A DNA stretch of 64,000 nucleotides, from contig JALMGJ010000003.1 of the NCBI GenBank assembly GCA_023362775.1, positions 49,962,416-50,026,415 of the forward strand, written 5' to 3'. Position 1 is the first letter of the stretch. Every line of letters begins with the position of its first letter. The DNA is from Charina bottae. Taxonomy: Eukaryota; Chordata; Lepidosauria; Squamata; Charinaidae. The notes under the pieces are model-generated. The model saw only the letters and a program-made list of their open reading frames with translations. It ran no database searches and was not told where the DNA came from. This document shows, piece by piece, positions 43,745 through 56,455 of the stretch. The position numbers and the translations under genes are program-made.

Positions 43745-46700
43745 AATCCAGACAATACTGGGTTATGGGAGGTCAGTTTAAGCTTGAAACAGCCCGAGGG
43801 TGGGTGTTTTTTTTTAAGTTAAATTAATCTTCCCCAGCACAGCTGTTTTCCAAACACAGAAGAGAGGGTTAATCCTCTCTTCCTCCTGCTGGTTCATAGC
43901 CCAGTTCCTAAAGCAGCCCTGTAAATATGGCTTCTCTGGGGAATTTATCTCTCTCCATTTTACTTTTCACTCTAGCTCTCAACATGGTGTCATCTTTCCT
44001 CATTTGCATGCCCCAACACTTACAGACCAGAAGCATTACCTATTAAGATGAGTCTCACATAGCTCTGTGGATGGGAAGATGGATCCTCAGGTGTCATGTT
44101 CAGAGGTTTACCAACAGGACTTTATTGTTCTTATAGGGACAACACACATCCTAATGCCAATATAGAAAGTAAAATTGGACCACTCTCAACAATTACTATC
44201 TTCTGTGTCTGGTCCTAATCCTGAAGGTATGAATTAATCAAATGTGTTTGGCCAGCAGTACCATTAACTGGATTCAAATTCTTGGAGTTCATTAGCAGAA
44301 ACAGCTGTGCTTCTTATTCCTTATACCAGGCCTGGCCTCGGAGCCTCTTTCTGAATAATGTATATTTTACCTTGTATCCTCTATGACTAGGACACTTATT
44401 AGTAAAAGAATTACCTAAGTCTGCTATAAGCAATAGAATGGTAGTACAAGTTCAGGAGGTCTTTAAACTAGAACATTTTGCAAACCCATTTTCTATTATA
44501 TACCTGGTACTCGTGAAGATATACAGATAGAATTAATACCAGAAGTAGTACATGATCTGAATAACTAACACTATACACTGCTGCCACAATTCAAGATCAC
44601 AGATCAATAGGAGGGGAAAGCATATACTGTATTATCATTATCATTAAGGAATCCATCCATCCTATTCTGGTCACTATTTTACAGTGCCATCATATGCATA
44701 TGTACTCAGAAACAGCTCCTGTTATTTTTCCCATCCTGGGAGAAGATGCATTTGATTTGCATTCAAAATGTTTCATAGCCCTAATACTCACTCCTGTTTG
44801 ACCTGCCTACATAACCAACACCAAATAGGTGTGTATTATGGCATCATTCAACTCTTGTTTATCCCAACCTTTCGTTGATGTTGTTGTTCAGTCATTAAGT
44901 CATGTCCGACTCTTCATGACCCCATGAACCATAGCACACCAGGCCTTCCTGTCTCCCAGAGGATCCCAACCTGGCACCATTCAAATGTGCTGAGTCTGCA
45001 AATCATAGTACTCACAGCCAGTGTGGGATACAGATGGATAGCTATGCCGGAGTATCTAAAAAGGCATCTGCTGCATACATTCCAGCTGGGGTAATTCCAG
45101 AGTTGAGGAGGACTTAAGCAGGATGCCCCCCTGCCCTCCCCATTCCTGGTTGCTTTATCCACCTTCTTTCTGGTGTTTAATGGAGTTTAGAAGTAGTACA
45201 GAGGAAAGCTGTAGTTGTGTCCAGATAAGTTCTGATGTGTCTTCTGTGACCAAATGTGAGCAGTTAATATCACTAATATACCCCCTGCAAAAATCCCGTG
45301 AAGAATTTGATTCTAAAGGGATTAAAGGAGTCCAAATTTTTCTTTTTACCCACCCCTCTGGGAAAGAAAAAGATGTATTCATGGAAAGCTTAATTGTGAC
45401 TGAAAACACAGAAAGCTCTTCAGCTGAAACTGGAGAGGAGAGATTCTGACCCTTTTGCCAAGGAGCGTTATGATCTCTCTCCATTTTCAGATTCTTGAAG
45501 CTGATTCAGCCTTTAGTACTTGAATCCTTCAGCTTTACTTTCTGCCAGTGAAAAGCTTTTTGTGCAACTCTTGAAATCACCCAACAAAAAGGTGAAGATT
45601 ATCACTGGCATTTTTCTTTTTTTAAGTGGATGGTAGTGGTTATTTGTGCATAAGTCACCTCAGTTTTCCCCAAACCCAAACTTCTCCCTTGCAGGGAGAG
45701 AAGATGGAGACAGCAGCCAAAAGGAAAATGCCAGTGTGTTTGCTAGTTGCTCGTGACTGTTCTTGGCCAGGCGGGCTGGGTGTCAGATTGACAAAGGCTG
45801 CCATTGGAGGGTTCACACAGTGGATCTGCATGGCTGCTTGAAAACTGCCACAGTGTTTTCCAATCCTTAAGAGAGTGGCTGTTCCTTCCTTGGGTCTAAG
45901 AATATGAGGGTGACTGAGTGATTGCAATCCTATCCTCATCACTGTGGAGCTTCTCACTTCTGGATATCCAGGGGATGACAGAATAATCTCAACAGGTTGA
46001 TGCTTGTCCATCAGCTTTCCAGAATCCCCTTTCTATTTTCTACTCTTTGTGTTCAGTACTATGAAAGATAAACCAAGAGCCAGCAGTACTTATGGTGGAG
46101 ATGTTAGTAATGTCAACAACCAGCAACCGCTTGGCTTCCAGTCCAAGAAGCACAGGGCACAGAGCCTGTTGAAATACAGGAACATAGGAAGCAGCAGCAA
46201 GTGCTATGGGAAGTACACTCTTATTCAGACAGACAGCAACCAGTCATTTAAGATGGCTTCTGTCTGTTTTTATCTAGCCCTGCGTTGAACATGGTCAAAC
46301 CTAGCAGCTTAATCAAGCTGTGTAAAGTAGGGGGTTGGAGATTTATAGCTGAGTCTGGGGAGCCTGAATGGAGCATGGCCCTCATTGGTTAGTCTGGCTA
46401 TTTGATTTCCAGATGGTTATTTCAAATCCCGAGAATGTCAATTTCTCTCCTACTTATCCAGCAGCCCAGTCTGCTCTGTCTCCATTCTGTAGATGCTCTT
46501 CTCCATCAATATTAGAGTTCAAAAGGATATTCATCATTCCTTCTACAAGATTCCCTTTTATTCTTCCCTGTAGCTTATACAGCACCTGCTCCAGATTTGC
46601 CAACAGATCTATCACATTGGCAAAGCATCATTTTGGTATTGACACAACTGTTTAACCCAGGATTTTTATTGTTTATTGTTTTTAAGCTGCATTCATCTCC

Positions 46701-46889
46701 TCGCTTTTTCTTCAACAGCAGATATGCAGTTTGGGAAGTACAATGATCCAGCCTTACTCCTCTGCTCAAGTAGTAGTAGGATCCAGAGAATGTAACACAA
46801 TTGTGCCTTTTCTTGGAGAAATCATATCTGGCCACAATCATTTAATTTGAAAACATTTTCAGGCTGCATTATTTTAAGGAACTGGTGGT
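43745..46889. other. intergenic; one Bov-B-like fragment, no gene seen
   Basis: 44875-44940 (ttgttgttcagtcattaagtc, tgtccgactcttcatgaccccatg) is a minus-strand Bov-B/RTE-type 3' end fragment. The rest is unique-looking. Open frames near 45123-45484 and 45655-46011 have no recognisable domains. Confidence 0.45.
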
Positions 46890-47445
46890 ACTGTCCTTGG
46901 AGGTAGTCTGAATACTTCATTTGGTCCCAAATTCTGCTGCTAGAATTCTGTCTAGGACCAGAAGTTCAGATCATATCTGCCATGTCTGAATCAACTGACT
47001 TAAGTTTGTTTCCTTCAATCCAAAATACGGATATTAATCTTTAAAACCTAAATGGTCTTGGCCTAGGACATCACATTAAAAGGTAAAGGTTCCCCCCACA
47101 CATTTGTGCAGTCGTGTCCGATTCTAGGGGCCGGTGCTCATCTCCGTTGTTAGCCGAAGAGCCAGCATTGTCCAAAGACGCTTCCGCGGTCATGTGGCCG
47201 GCATGACGCACGCGGAACGCTGTTACCTACCCACCAAAGTGGTACCTATTAATCTACTTGCATTTGCGTGCTTTCGAATTGCTAGGTTGGCAAGAGCTGG
47301 GGCTAGTGCGGGAGCTCACTCCGTCACATGGGGCTAGGGATTCAAACCTTCGAACTTGCAATCTTCTGATCGACAAGCCTGGCGCCTTACCCGCTGAGCC
47401 ACCACGCCTCTAGGACATCACATAAATAACCTCATTTCACATGAA
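46890..47445 (+). mobile_element. L2-type LINE fragment, split by a Sauria SINE
   Basis: The diverged thumb region ttggtcccaaattctgctgctagaattc...tttaaaacctaaatggtcttggcctaggacatc parallels L2 protein LVQNAAARLL...FKALNGLG. It resumes after the SINE. Non-coding now. Confidence 0.6.
47077..47409 (-). mobile_element. Sauria-type SINE, nearly complete
   Basis: Flanked by a 14-bp TSD, ctaggacatcacat (47063-47076 and 47410-47423). The minus-strand head runs from 47409: A box gtggctcagcgggtaagg, tcgatcagaagattgcaagttcgaa (B box), then the Sauria body and a tail ggaacctttacctttta at 47077. Low divergence and a perfect TSD suggest a recent insertion. Confidence 0.92.
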
Positions 47446-47739
47446 TTTGCCTAGCAACCTGGCTGTACCTTCTGGGAACTTTCTTCTTACTGAAAGTTTG
47501 GTGGCTGGGGACAAATGAAGGCCTTTTAGGTTGCAGCAGCCAAATTATGCAATGGTTTCCAAAGGAGAAATATATTTTGTATAATTCATTTTTGAGAAAT
47601 ATTGTAAATGAGGCTATTTCAGCAAGGATCTGTAAGATGAATTTGGCTGGAGCTCTGTGGCCAATAGGAGGCATCCTAGGAGACATGAGATGTTTTGCAC
47701 CTCCTTTTCCAACAATAGAAAGAGAACAGACTTAACCAT

Positions 47740-48224
47740 ACTTTGAACTGGGAAACTGTGAGCATCTTAAACCAAGCCAAGTCCAAAAACGCTAGAGAAT
47801 TCCTGGAAGCTTGGCACTCAGACAAAGCAGCCATCAACAGACACATAGAAGTAAATAACATTTACATACCATTCATAAGAGACAATAGAAAAGCCAGAAG
47901 ACCAGAACACCTCCTTGCCAGCAATCAACACCCAGATATGCAAAGATTAACACCAGGATTAGCACCAGAGGAACAATCAAACAGCACAATATACACTAAT
48001 CAAGGAACTATTAACTCAGTCAATCAACCAAGTAGCAAACAACAGCCCAATCAAGGAACTATTAAGGAGAGAACAACACCTCCAACAACACAGGCAGGAC
48101 AAGCCATGGTATATAAACAGAGAGCAAGTCCCACTCCCTTTTCGCACTGAAGGTGTTGCCTAGCCTGGCAATGAAACATCTGCAAGAAAACAACGAGGCT
48201 CAGAGAGCACCAAGGACTCCATAG
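47740..48224 (+). mobile_element. Penelope-like retroelement 3' end
   Basis: A frame at 47743-47951 encodes the C-terminal stretch NWETVSILNQAKSKNAREFLEA and INRHIEV, typical of the region following the GIY-YIG endonuclease in squamate Penelope-like elements. The 3' region (gccagcaatcaacacc, gttgcctagcctggcaatgaaacatctgcaag, gctcagagagcaccaaggactcc) also fits. 5'-truncated: no reverse transcriptase or intact endonuclease. Confidence 0.75.
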
Positions 48225-48344
48225 AAAGAGAAGTCTGCCTTCTGATATCAACATTTTTTTCATAATCATCCCACAACTCTGCTGTCCTTTCTCTCTCAGC
48301 ATCAATGATCAGTCTTGATAGAGGCAAAATGGAAGGAGTGATTC

Positions 48345-49628
48345 ATGAGTATGAGGAAAATCATGGGAAAGCTTGGATCTGCACAGCCAAAGCTCTCCTT
48401 CTCCTGGGCAAGGCCTTTACCTGTCAGAGTCCAGCCTGACTCTGACTCTGAGCTAGGGGAAAATGAAACTTATCAGAGAAACGAGCAGGTGCAGGGTCAA
48501 AAGTGCAATACTTGTGACCAGACTTGTGATGAGCAGGTGCAGGGAAATGGACCCGGGGATGACCCAGCAGAGCAGGAGAATCCTGAGGAGCCGATTGGTC
48601 CAGAACCAGGAACAAAGTCTAGAGCACCAATCAATGCACGAGAAAGGAGGGCTGAGAAGCGCGCCAAGCAGAAGGAAGCCCGATTGGCTCCTGAGGATAG
48701 AAGGCATTTGGAGAACAGAATAAAAGGATGCCAGCGCAAGCATCCGATCGCCAGTGACAACCGTTCCACTGAGCTAACAGCTTCTTCGGGAGAAGTCCAG
48801 CCGGAACAGTCTTCAGAGTCCTGCCCTGTAGCCACCACGGAACCAGAGTCAGAGCATTGCCTCATTTCGGAATTGACCCCAGCTACTTTGGAGTCTCAAG
48901 CCGCTCCTTCGCCAAGTCAAAAGGGGTCTTATCTTGCAGTCTTTCATCGGACCCCAGTCAATAGCATTCTCAACGCTTCAGTCCCATCCCGCTCAGCCGC
49001 TTCAGCCAAGTTTTGTCCTGCAGCTTTAGTCAAGCAACCCCTTGTTAATTCAGCTAAGTTTTATCAGTTCGCTCCCGGGCAGTCTTATCGTTGTGCTAAT
49101 CTAGTGCAGTCACGTTTCATTGTTCCAGAAGTACCTTGCTTAGTTTTGCCAGTCCAGCCTCGCCTTGCAAGTCCAGTTCAGTATCATCCTGTTGATCCAG
49201 AAGACCCTTGTCCAGTGGATCCAGTCCAGTCTTGCCTTGTAAATCCAGTCCAGTATTGTCCTGTTATTCTAGAAGAACCTTGTCCAGTGGATCCAGTCCA
49301 GCCTTGTCTTGCAGTTCCAACCCAGAGTCGCCCTGTCACTCCAGAAGAACCTTGTCCAGTGGATCCAGTCCAGCCTTGTCCTGTAATCCAGTCCAGTCCT
49401 GCCTCAGTGCTTCAGAAGATCCTGCCTCGAAGTGAAACCAGTTTAGTCCTGCAGTTCCAGTCAGCCTTGTATCATTGCTTCAAAGGACTTTGGTCTGTTC
49501 AACTTGTTGTGGTCGCTAGCCAGTGTTACTGCAGAGCTACCAAGCCTTTGAAGGGCATCCTGCTGTGTAGTCCAGTTGATCCAAGTCGAATTACAGTTAT
49601 GTGCTTAAAGGACTTTTGCCATTTGTAA
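48345..49628 (+). CDS. unrecognised 427-codon ORF with 24-residue Pro/Cys/Val repeats
   Basis: I do not recognise this protein. Residues 1-90 are acidic and polar with a CNTC/CDQTC cysteine cluster (54-61). Residues 95-125 are strongly basic (NARERRAEKRAKQKEAR). The middle is Ser/Pro-rich. Residues 261-356 are four imperfect 24-residue repeats with the pattern PE-x-PC-x-V-x-PVQ-x5-PxQ-x2-PV. The C-terminus is hydrophobic/Cys-containing with no clear domain. TAA at 49626 is followed by AATAAA at 49644-49649. Upstream is the Penelope 3' end and downstream a SINE, so a retroelement (gag-like or LTR element) origin is plausible but unproven. The start at 48345 is chosen only as the first Met; Met codons at 48351 and 48363 are alternatives. 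Confidence 0.35.
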   Translation: MSMRKIMGKLGSAQPKLSFSWARPLPVRVQPDSDSELGENETYQRNEQVQGQKCNTCDQTCDEQVQGNGPGDDPAEQENPEEPIGPEPGTKSRAPINARERRAEKRAKQKEARLAPEDRRHLENRIKGCQRKHPIASDNRSTELTASSGEVQPEQSSESCPVATTEPESEHCLISELTPATLESQAAPSPSQKGSYLAVFHRTPVNSILNASVPSRSAASAKFCPAALVKQPLVNSAKFYQFAPGQSYRCANLVQSRFIVPEVPCLVLPVQPRLASPVQYHPVDPEDPCPVDPVQSCLVNPVQYCPVILEEPCPVDPVQPCLAVPTQSRPVTPEEPCPVDPVQPCPVIQSSPASVLQKILPRSETSLVLQFQSALYHCFKGLWSVQLVVVASQCYCRATKPLKGILLCSPVDPSRITVMCLKDFCHL

Positions 49629-49709
49629 ATAGTTTTAATGGTAAATAAAACTATTTCCTTAAAAAGTTCTGGTGGTCTCATACTCCAAACAGAACATTAC
49701 CAAGCAACT

Positions 49710-49952
49710 TTTGTGTGTGCGTGCACGCGTGTGTGTGTGCGCACCATTGAGTCAGTTTTTGACTCCTGGACTGGTCCCTGCAGTTTTCTTGGCAAGGTTT
49801 TTCCAAAGTGGTTTGCCATTGCCTCTTCCTAGGGCTGAGAGATAGTGACCGGCCCAAAGTCGCCCAGCTGGCTTCATGCCTCAGGCAGGACTAGAACTCC
49901 CAGCCTCCTGTTTTCTAGCCTGGTGCCTTAACCACTACACCACACTGGCTCT
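49710..49952 (-). mobile_element. tRNA-derived SINE (subfamily with ggcaatggcaaacca body)
   Basis: A perfect 13-bp TSD ttaccaagcaact (49697-49709 and 49953-49965). The minus-strand head starts at 49952 (gagccagtgtggtgtagtggttaagg, A box), B-box-like gttctagtcctgcc, then ggcaatggcaaaccactttgg, ccttgccaagaaaactgcagg, and a TG-rich tail at about 49710-49742. The 3' body differs from the L2-tailed copies. Confidence 0.88.
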
Positions 49953-49965
49953 TTACCAAGCAACT

Positions 49966-50612
49966 AATTTGGGAATTTGATAGGGGAAAAGAAAAGCTGC
50001 AGGGGTGGGGGTGTGAGATAGTGAGGAAGGAAGACATTTAAACACATCTCTTCCATCTTTTCTACACTGCTGATATACGTTTGGTAGACTCTTGGATATT
50101 GTCGATCCCCCACTCACAGATTTGGTTCTCTTTATCCACCCATGTCAGGATTGCTCTAAAGCTGCATTTAAAGTTTTATAAATTGTCTCTGACTTTCTTT
50201 TTCCTTTCAATTTTACTGTATTATTTGTGATTTCTTTAAAGCTGATTCTGAGTACTTTTTAATGTAGAAAGACGGACCTTATTAAAAATGGATTAAATAA
50301 ATAAATAAATAACATTTAAACTGATAAAATTCAATGATAAACTTAGACTGCATTTATAATTCCCATCATTCTCTATTCTGTAATTTCAAGCTTATAAAAC
50401 AGGGAGCCACTATCAACATTTTAAAATCTGATTGTTACTGAATCTTTGCTTTTGAAACTATTCATAGTTTAACTTGCAAATCGTTAGCAAATTGTTATTA
50501 GACAGACAGGATATAAGAGGCAATCAGCCTCTTGATTGATCCTAGCCATGAAGAGATTGCCACCTTTATTTTGGCCTATAGTAAATGGCTTTCAATTTGA
50601 GTTGCTTTACTC
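49966..50612. other. intergenic, no gene seen
   Basis: Nothing recognised except a short AAATAA run at 50296-50315. Confidence 0.4.
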
Positions 50613-50628
50613 ACTTCTAAACCATTTT

Positions 50629-53600
50629 TTTTTCCAAATTTTATTAGAGTTTTAAATATACATAGTTAAAAGGATGAAAATGAAAAAGAAATAGAAATAC
50701 AAATCAAAGAAAGAAGTAAAAGTGTATAGAAAAGTAAAGAAAAAAAGAAAAAGATAAAGCATAGAAATTGGTCAACTTCCGATTTATCTCTGGTCTTAGT
50801 AATTTAATTTTTTTTTATCTTGTATGCTAGCTCTATATATAACATACAAAAACATTTCCTGTCTAATATATCAATTTATATATAGTTTAGTCTTCAAAAC
50901 CCCAGATAAGCTTCGCCCCACCTGCATGTTGCAAATAGTCCATTAATGGTTTCCATTCTTTAAGATAGTAACAGTTTGAATTTTCTTTTAATAAGCATGT
51001 CAATTTGTCATTTTCTGCCATATCCATCAATTTTAACATCCAATCTTATATCGTAGGTTAACTCTGATTTTTCCAGTTTTCGGCATATACAAGTCGTGCT
51101 GCTGTAATCATATATTGCATAATTCTTACAAATTGTTTTCCCATTTGTTCTTCCCATATTCCCAATAAAAATAATTCCGGTTTAAATGGGACTCGAATTT
51201 GTAATATATTTTGCATCAATGAGTGTATTTGAGTCCAAAATTTCTTTGCAATCTCACATGTCCACCACATATGGTAAAAAGACCCCTCTTTTTTTTTACA
51301 TTTCCAACACAAGTTGGAAACATTCCCATACATTTTAGCAAGCTTTTGTGGGGTCATATACCATCTATACATCATCTTATAAAAATTTTCCTTCAAATTA
51401 TAGCACAAAGTAAATTTTAACCCTTTGTTCCACATATCTTCCCATTGCTGCATTTGTATATTATGTCCAATATTTTTTGCCCATTTTATCATACAATCTT
51501 TAACTTGTTCCTCTACCATTTCTCCTTTTAACAATAATTTATACATTTTAGCAATTAAATGATCATCTGTTTCACATAATTGTATCTCAAATTCCGATTT
51601 AGTTTGTTCAAATTCAATTTTTTTTTATCTAATTTAAATTTTTCTACAAGTTGCATATATGAAAGCCATTGGAATGTATATCCTTCTAGAGCAAGTTCTT
51701 CTTTTCTTTTAATTATACATTGTCCTTGTTCTTTCTTTAAAAAGTCATTATAAGTCAGCCATTTATCTTTATTTCTTACTTCTGTTCTATGAAACGCTCC
51801 TTGCGTGGAAATCAATAAAGGTCTTTTATAACATAAAGTTTGTTTATATTTACTCCAAATTCTTAACAATGATCTTCTAATATAATGGTTTTTAAAGTCC
51901 ACATTAACTTTAACTTTGTCATACCACAAATATCCATGCCATCCGTATCTTAATTCATGACCCTCCAGGTTCAATCATTTTTCATTTCTCAAAACTATCC
52001 ATTCTTTAATCCATACCAAGCAACAAGCAGCATAATATAACTTCAAATCTGGTAGACCTAGTCCGCCTCTTTCTTTTGCGTCTTGTAAAACTTTATATTT
52101 TATTCTTGGTTTCTTTCCTTGCCAAATAAATTTGGAAATATCCCGTTGCCATTGTTTAAAAGGGTCTTCTGATGCTAATATAGGTAATGTTTGAAAAAGA
52201 ATTAAAATTCGTGGCAAAATGTTCATTTTAATTACTGAAATTCTACCTAACAATGATAATTGTAGTTTTTTCCATTGATCCAAGTCTTTTTTAATAACTA
52301 TCCAAAGTGGAATATAATTATTCTTAAACAACTTAACATTTTTAGATGTCAAGTATACTCCCAAATATTTTACTTTTTCTTCCATTGAATATCCCATTAT
52401 TTCTTTCAATTTCTCTTGTTGATGGTGATCCATGTTTTTAGTCAAGACTTTAGTTTTCTGTAAATTCACTTTAAACCCTGCTAACGACCCAAAGTCTTTT
52501 AATTTCTGTATCAATAATTCAATTCCATCTAGTGGATTCTCCAAAGTGATGACTAGGTCGTCAGCAAAGCCTCTTAAATTATAAACTTCTTTTTTAACTC
52601 TAATACCCTGAATACCATCATCTTGTCTAATGTCTCTAAGTAACACCTCTAGTACCAATATAAACAAAAGTGGAGATAATGGACAACCTTGTCTTGTGCC
52701 TTTTTGGATTTCACATGGTTTGCTAAATTCTCCATTTACAATTATTTTTGCAAATTGGGGAGTATATATTGATTTAATCCACTTAATGAAATTTCCTCCA
52801 AAATTCATATTTTCCAATACTTTAAACATAAAAGGCCAATTTAAATTATCAAAAGCTTTTTCAGCATCAATAAATATCAAGGCAGCTTGTTTTTCATAAT
52901 GTTGTTCCAAATATTCCAGCACATCTAATATATTTCGGACATTGTCTCGGATTTGTCTCTTAGGTAAAAATCCAGCTTGATCTTGATGAATAAAATTCTT
53001 AAGAATATTTTTCATTCTTTCTGCCAATATAATTGTAAATATCTTATAGTCATTGTTCAATAAAGATATTGGTCTATAATTCTTAGAGTCAAATCTTGTT
53101 GTTCTTTTGGGATCAATGTTATATGCGCTTCTTTCCAAGTCTCTGGCATGTTTCCTGTTTCCAAAATCGAATTCATAATATTCTGCAAGGGTAAGCATAG
53201 TTTATCCTTGAAGCATTTGTAATAGGCTGCTGAGAGGCCATCAGGTCCAGGTGCTTTCCCACTACTGATTTTCTTAAAGGCCTTTACCATTTCCTCTGTT
53301 GTTATCGGATTGTTTAGTATTACTCTTTGTTGATCATTAAGAACAGTTAGCTCTTGCTTACTCAGATATTCGTCAATATCAGTTAGATTAACATCTTGTT
53401 TTTTGTATAATTTTGAGTAATAATCATGAAAGGCTTCTTGTATATCTATATTATTCACCAAAATTTTCCCTTCCTTTCATATTAACAATTGAATTCTTTT
53501 GTCTTTGTTTCCTCAATTTGTAGGCTAACCATCTACCTGGTTTATTTGCATGTTCAAAGTATTTTTGTTTTGTAAATTTCATTTGGGTTTCTATCTCTTG

Positions 53601-53734
53601 TGTCAATATCATTGATATTTGTTTTTGTAGAAATTTAATTTGAGTAAGCAAGGTGTCATCCATTGGCTTATCTCTTAAACATAACTCTTTGCTTTTAATT
53701 TCATCTAAAATCAATTGAATTCTCTCTTGTTTCT
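50629..53734 (-). mobile_element. young L1 LINE, 5'-truncated, 3.1 kb
   Basis: A perfect 16-bp TSD acttctaaaccatttt (50613-50628 and 53735-53750). The minus strand encodes ORF2 from the linker after the endonuclease through the reverse transcriptase: SSGKAPGPDGLSAAYYK near 53240, QAGFLPKRQIRDN, DAEKAFDNLNW, QGCPLSPLLF, GFADDLV near 52555-52570. It continues to the C-terminal cysteine motif CWKC-x8-H-x4-C near 51275-51330. There are three frameshifts (near 53455, 53100-53200 and 51550) and one in-frame TGA near 51975. The 3' UTR and poly(A) (as T-run) are at 50623-50640. The endonuclease and ORF1 are absent, so it is a standard dead-on-arrival copy. Confidence 0.95.
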
Positions 53735-53750
53735 ACTTCTAAACCATTTT

Positions 53751-54703
53751 GAAATCACTATGTATAATCAGAAGAATGACATTTCAGTTTATGCTTACAA
53801 GTTCTGAGCAGAAAATTGTGTCTTTGTATTTATTGTTCTGTAACTGGAGATAAATTTAATACAAATAGGTCACATACATAATATCATAATTAGAAAGTCT
53901 GTTAGTGTAGACTTCAATAAGTGACTGTACGCAGTTAGTTTATATTTTGTTTGGAAGATTGTTAATTAAGTGGAGGGCCCTTAGGCCAAAGAGTGACCCA
54001 TGTGAAGTGTCTTTCCACTGTACTCTTCCATTTCTTTAAGTCTTGAATATCTTGAATCTTTTTAAAATTCCATTTGTAGTCCATCTCCTTATTTTGATGA
54101 ATAATATGACTGGGAAGTTGAAAGACCTTCCCAGAAGAAGCCATGACAAATACTTCCATACTGTTGACAGGAAAGCTACTAGATGTATCCATGAAGTCAC
54201 CAGCAGTGAAGGCTGACTTGAAGCTGATGTTATCTTTTTAATATAAGGCAATACATTTTCTTGCACAGATCTGATTGCAATCGCTGTATGGAAATGGTTG
54301 GTGCAATGGGTACTGATGTTTATATATTTTCTCACAAATAAAAATAACTTCAAACTAATAATATAATTACAGTGCTGGCCACAATGATGGGAAAATGGTT
54401 TAAATTATTTATGACCAGCTAACTGCCTAATAGAGAACTGTGAGACGGCATTCCCCCCCAATGCTGGGCCTGACTCTTAAGTCTGTCCTTGTTTGGGAAG
54501 AGCATGGGCATCTATGAGAGTGAGCATGAGAGATATTGTGAATGGGGGCAGACATGAACACATCAACATGCACATGTGTGCAACCTCTGATTGATGGATA
54601 GAAGAGGGGGTAGAAGAAGTTGCCACCTCATGTCTTGAACTGCAATTCTATATTTATCACGAAATTAGCTTCATTGGACTCAATGCCCTGTTTTGTTTAT
54701 TAT
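53751..54703. other. intergenic, no gene seen
   Basis: Unique-looking sequence; no repeat or gene recognised. Confidence 0.4.
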
Positions 54704-55330
54704 TTTTAATTCAATTTGATGCCGCCTGACTCCAAATTATTCTGGGTAGCTCACAATACACTAGACCACAGCTTTCCAAACGGTGTGTTGTGACACAATA
54801 CTGTGTCGCCTGCAGGGCCCAGGTGTGTCTCATCAAAACCCGGAAGCGCTGATGGCGCGCCGCCGCTGTGCATGGTGGCAGTGGCGGCGGGCTATCAGCG
54901 CTTCCAGGTTTTCGCACGGCACACAAGGACACCAGTGGTGCCACTGCTGCGGCATGCGAAAATCCGAAAGCGCCACGGCAGCGGCGCTTCCGGGTTTTTG
55001 CACGCCGCCGCAGTGGCGGCGCTTCCGGGTTTTCTCGTCTGCCGCCATTGGTGTGTCGCCACAGGAAAAGTTTGGAAAGCCCTGCACTAGACAGTATAAA
55101 AACAATGTAATAGAAACAACAGCTGACAAAACCAAACTGGAACAAAAGAAAAAGAAAGAAGAGCAAGGTGGCGAACCTGGCAGAGCCCAAAACATCCCAC
55201 CAACATCTAACATTCAGTAGAGGGGGCTCAAGTCACCCTAGCCCAAGGCCTGGGAGAATAGCCAGGGCTTTATGGCCCTTTGAAATGCCAACAGGGTGGG
55301 AGCCATCTGATCTCATGGGATCATGGTTTG
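54704..55330 (-). mobile_element. L2-type LINE 3' end, broken by hAT copy E
   Basis: 54704-54758 is a diverged terminal module (gatgccgcctgactcc, ctgggtagctcacaat). After the hAT it continues at 55093-55330 with ctagcccaaggcctgggagaatagccagggcttta, an L2 3' UTR-like segment also read on the minus strand. Confidence 0.6.
54767..55084. mobile_element. hAT MITE copy E
   Basis: 318 bp; ends cacagctttccaaac and gtttggaaagccctg; perfect TSD cactagac (54759-54766 and 55085-55092). The GC-rich interior has several gcttccgggtttt and cggaagcgctgatggcg units, as in copies A and F. Inserted in an L2 tail. Confidence 0.92.
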
Positions 55331-56447
55331 CATGACATAGTAAGTTATAATGTGGAGTTACAGTGAATGTGATATCCAGACTAAGACCATGAGTTAAACT
55401 GTGGTTAAGGAAGAGTGCCTTAATTAAAGTTTGTAACTGTGGCTTGTTTTGGGTATACTCATCTAAATGAGCCAACATGTTGTTTGAACCTAGATGGGGA
55501 GAGAGGAGTTAACTTCCCCTTTCAACCTCCAGATAGAGACATGGAAGGGAGAAGTAGCTTCAGAGTGGGACCTTTGTAGATACAGCATTGTCTCATCTCT
55601 TTTTTCATCCATCCAGGTATGTGGGGGATAGAATGGGGATATCAATGGAGTAGAGGGAGATTCAGCTTTCCCCTACTTTGTCCACAGTGGCACTATCTAA
55701 AATCTAAAATCAAGTGACCTAGTTTAAAAAAAAATTCCAAAAATGGATTTTTAAGCAATATAAGGTATCACCCAAACAGGCACCATAAAAATTATTGTGA
55801 TAGTGTCCTGTATGGAAGATGACATGTAAACCATGACTGGCCTTGATTTACCATACTGCCACCAAATGGTTGATTTGCTTACCTATAGTTATTGCCAGAC
55901 TTGGCCTAGTATGTCATGTGAAGACACTGAGTGAATTATTTCTGGATATACTGTACCTGCAAAAGGTTACTGTGTTTCTTAAGTAATATACTGATGTCAG
56001 CGTAATACAATTTTAAGTAGCAATTTTAATACATTTATTTTGAAGAAAGCTCTAAAATTCCTCCCTAAATTTGTTTTAAATTCTAACATGCAGTCTTAAA
56101 AATGTTTGCGTAAATGAATGCTACAATTAAGGAGTTTTCTTCCAAATAAGTAAACATTAAATGTGAAATGAAGCTAAGTATAACATTGTGAAGGATGTAT
56201 GAAATTAGGAGAGAGATAATTACACAGGGATACTTTGACACAGCATTGGTGGTGAAGAAAACAAAGCAGTAAATAAAAGATATCTGCTTGAACCTCTTAC
56301 TAGTCTTGGTTAATCATAATCTAGTGGGATTTATTTTCAAATAAATAATTTAAGAACAGTGTCTATACATGTAGTGACATTCTAATTATTTAAAATGCAG
56401 CAACAGTTTTAGACTCCAGTACTCTATTGTAATTTGTTTTGTTGAAC
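55331..56447. other. intergenic, no gene seen
   Basis: Unique-looking; nothing recognised. Confidence 0.4.
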
Positions 56448-56455
56448 CATTATAC

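Noticed and set aside
48453..48865. Minus-strand frames opposite the 427-codon ORF
   Set aside because: Shadows of the + strand frame; shorter and without features.
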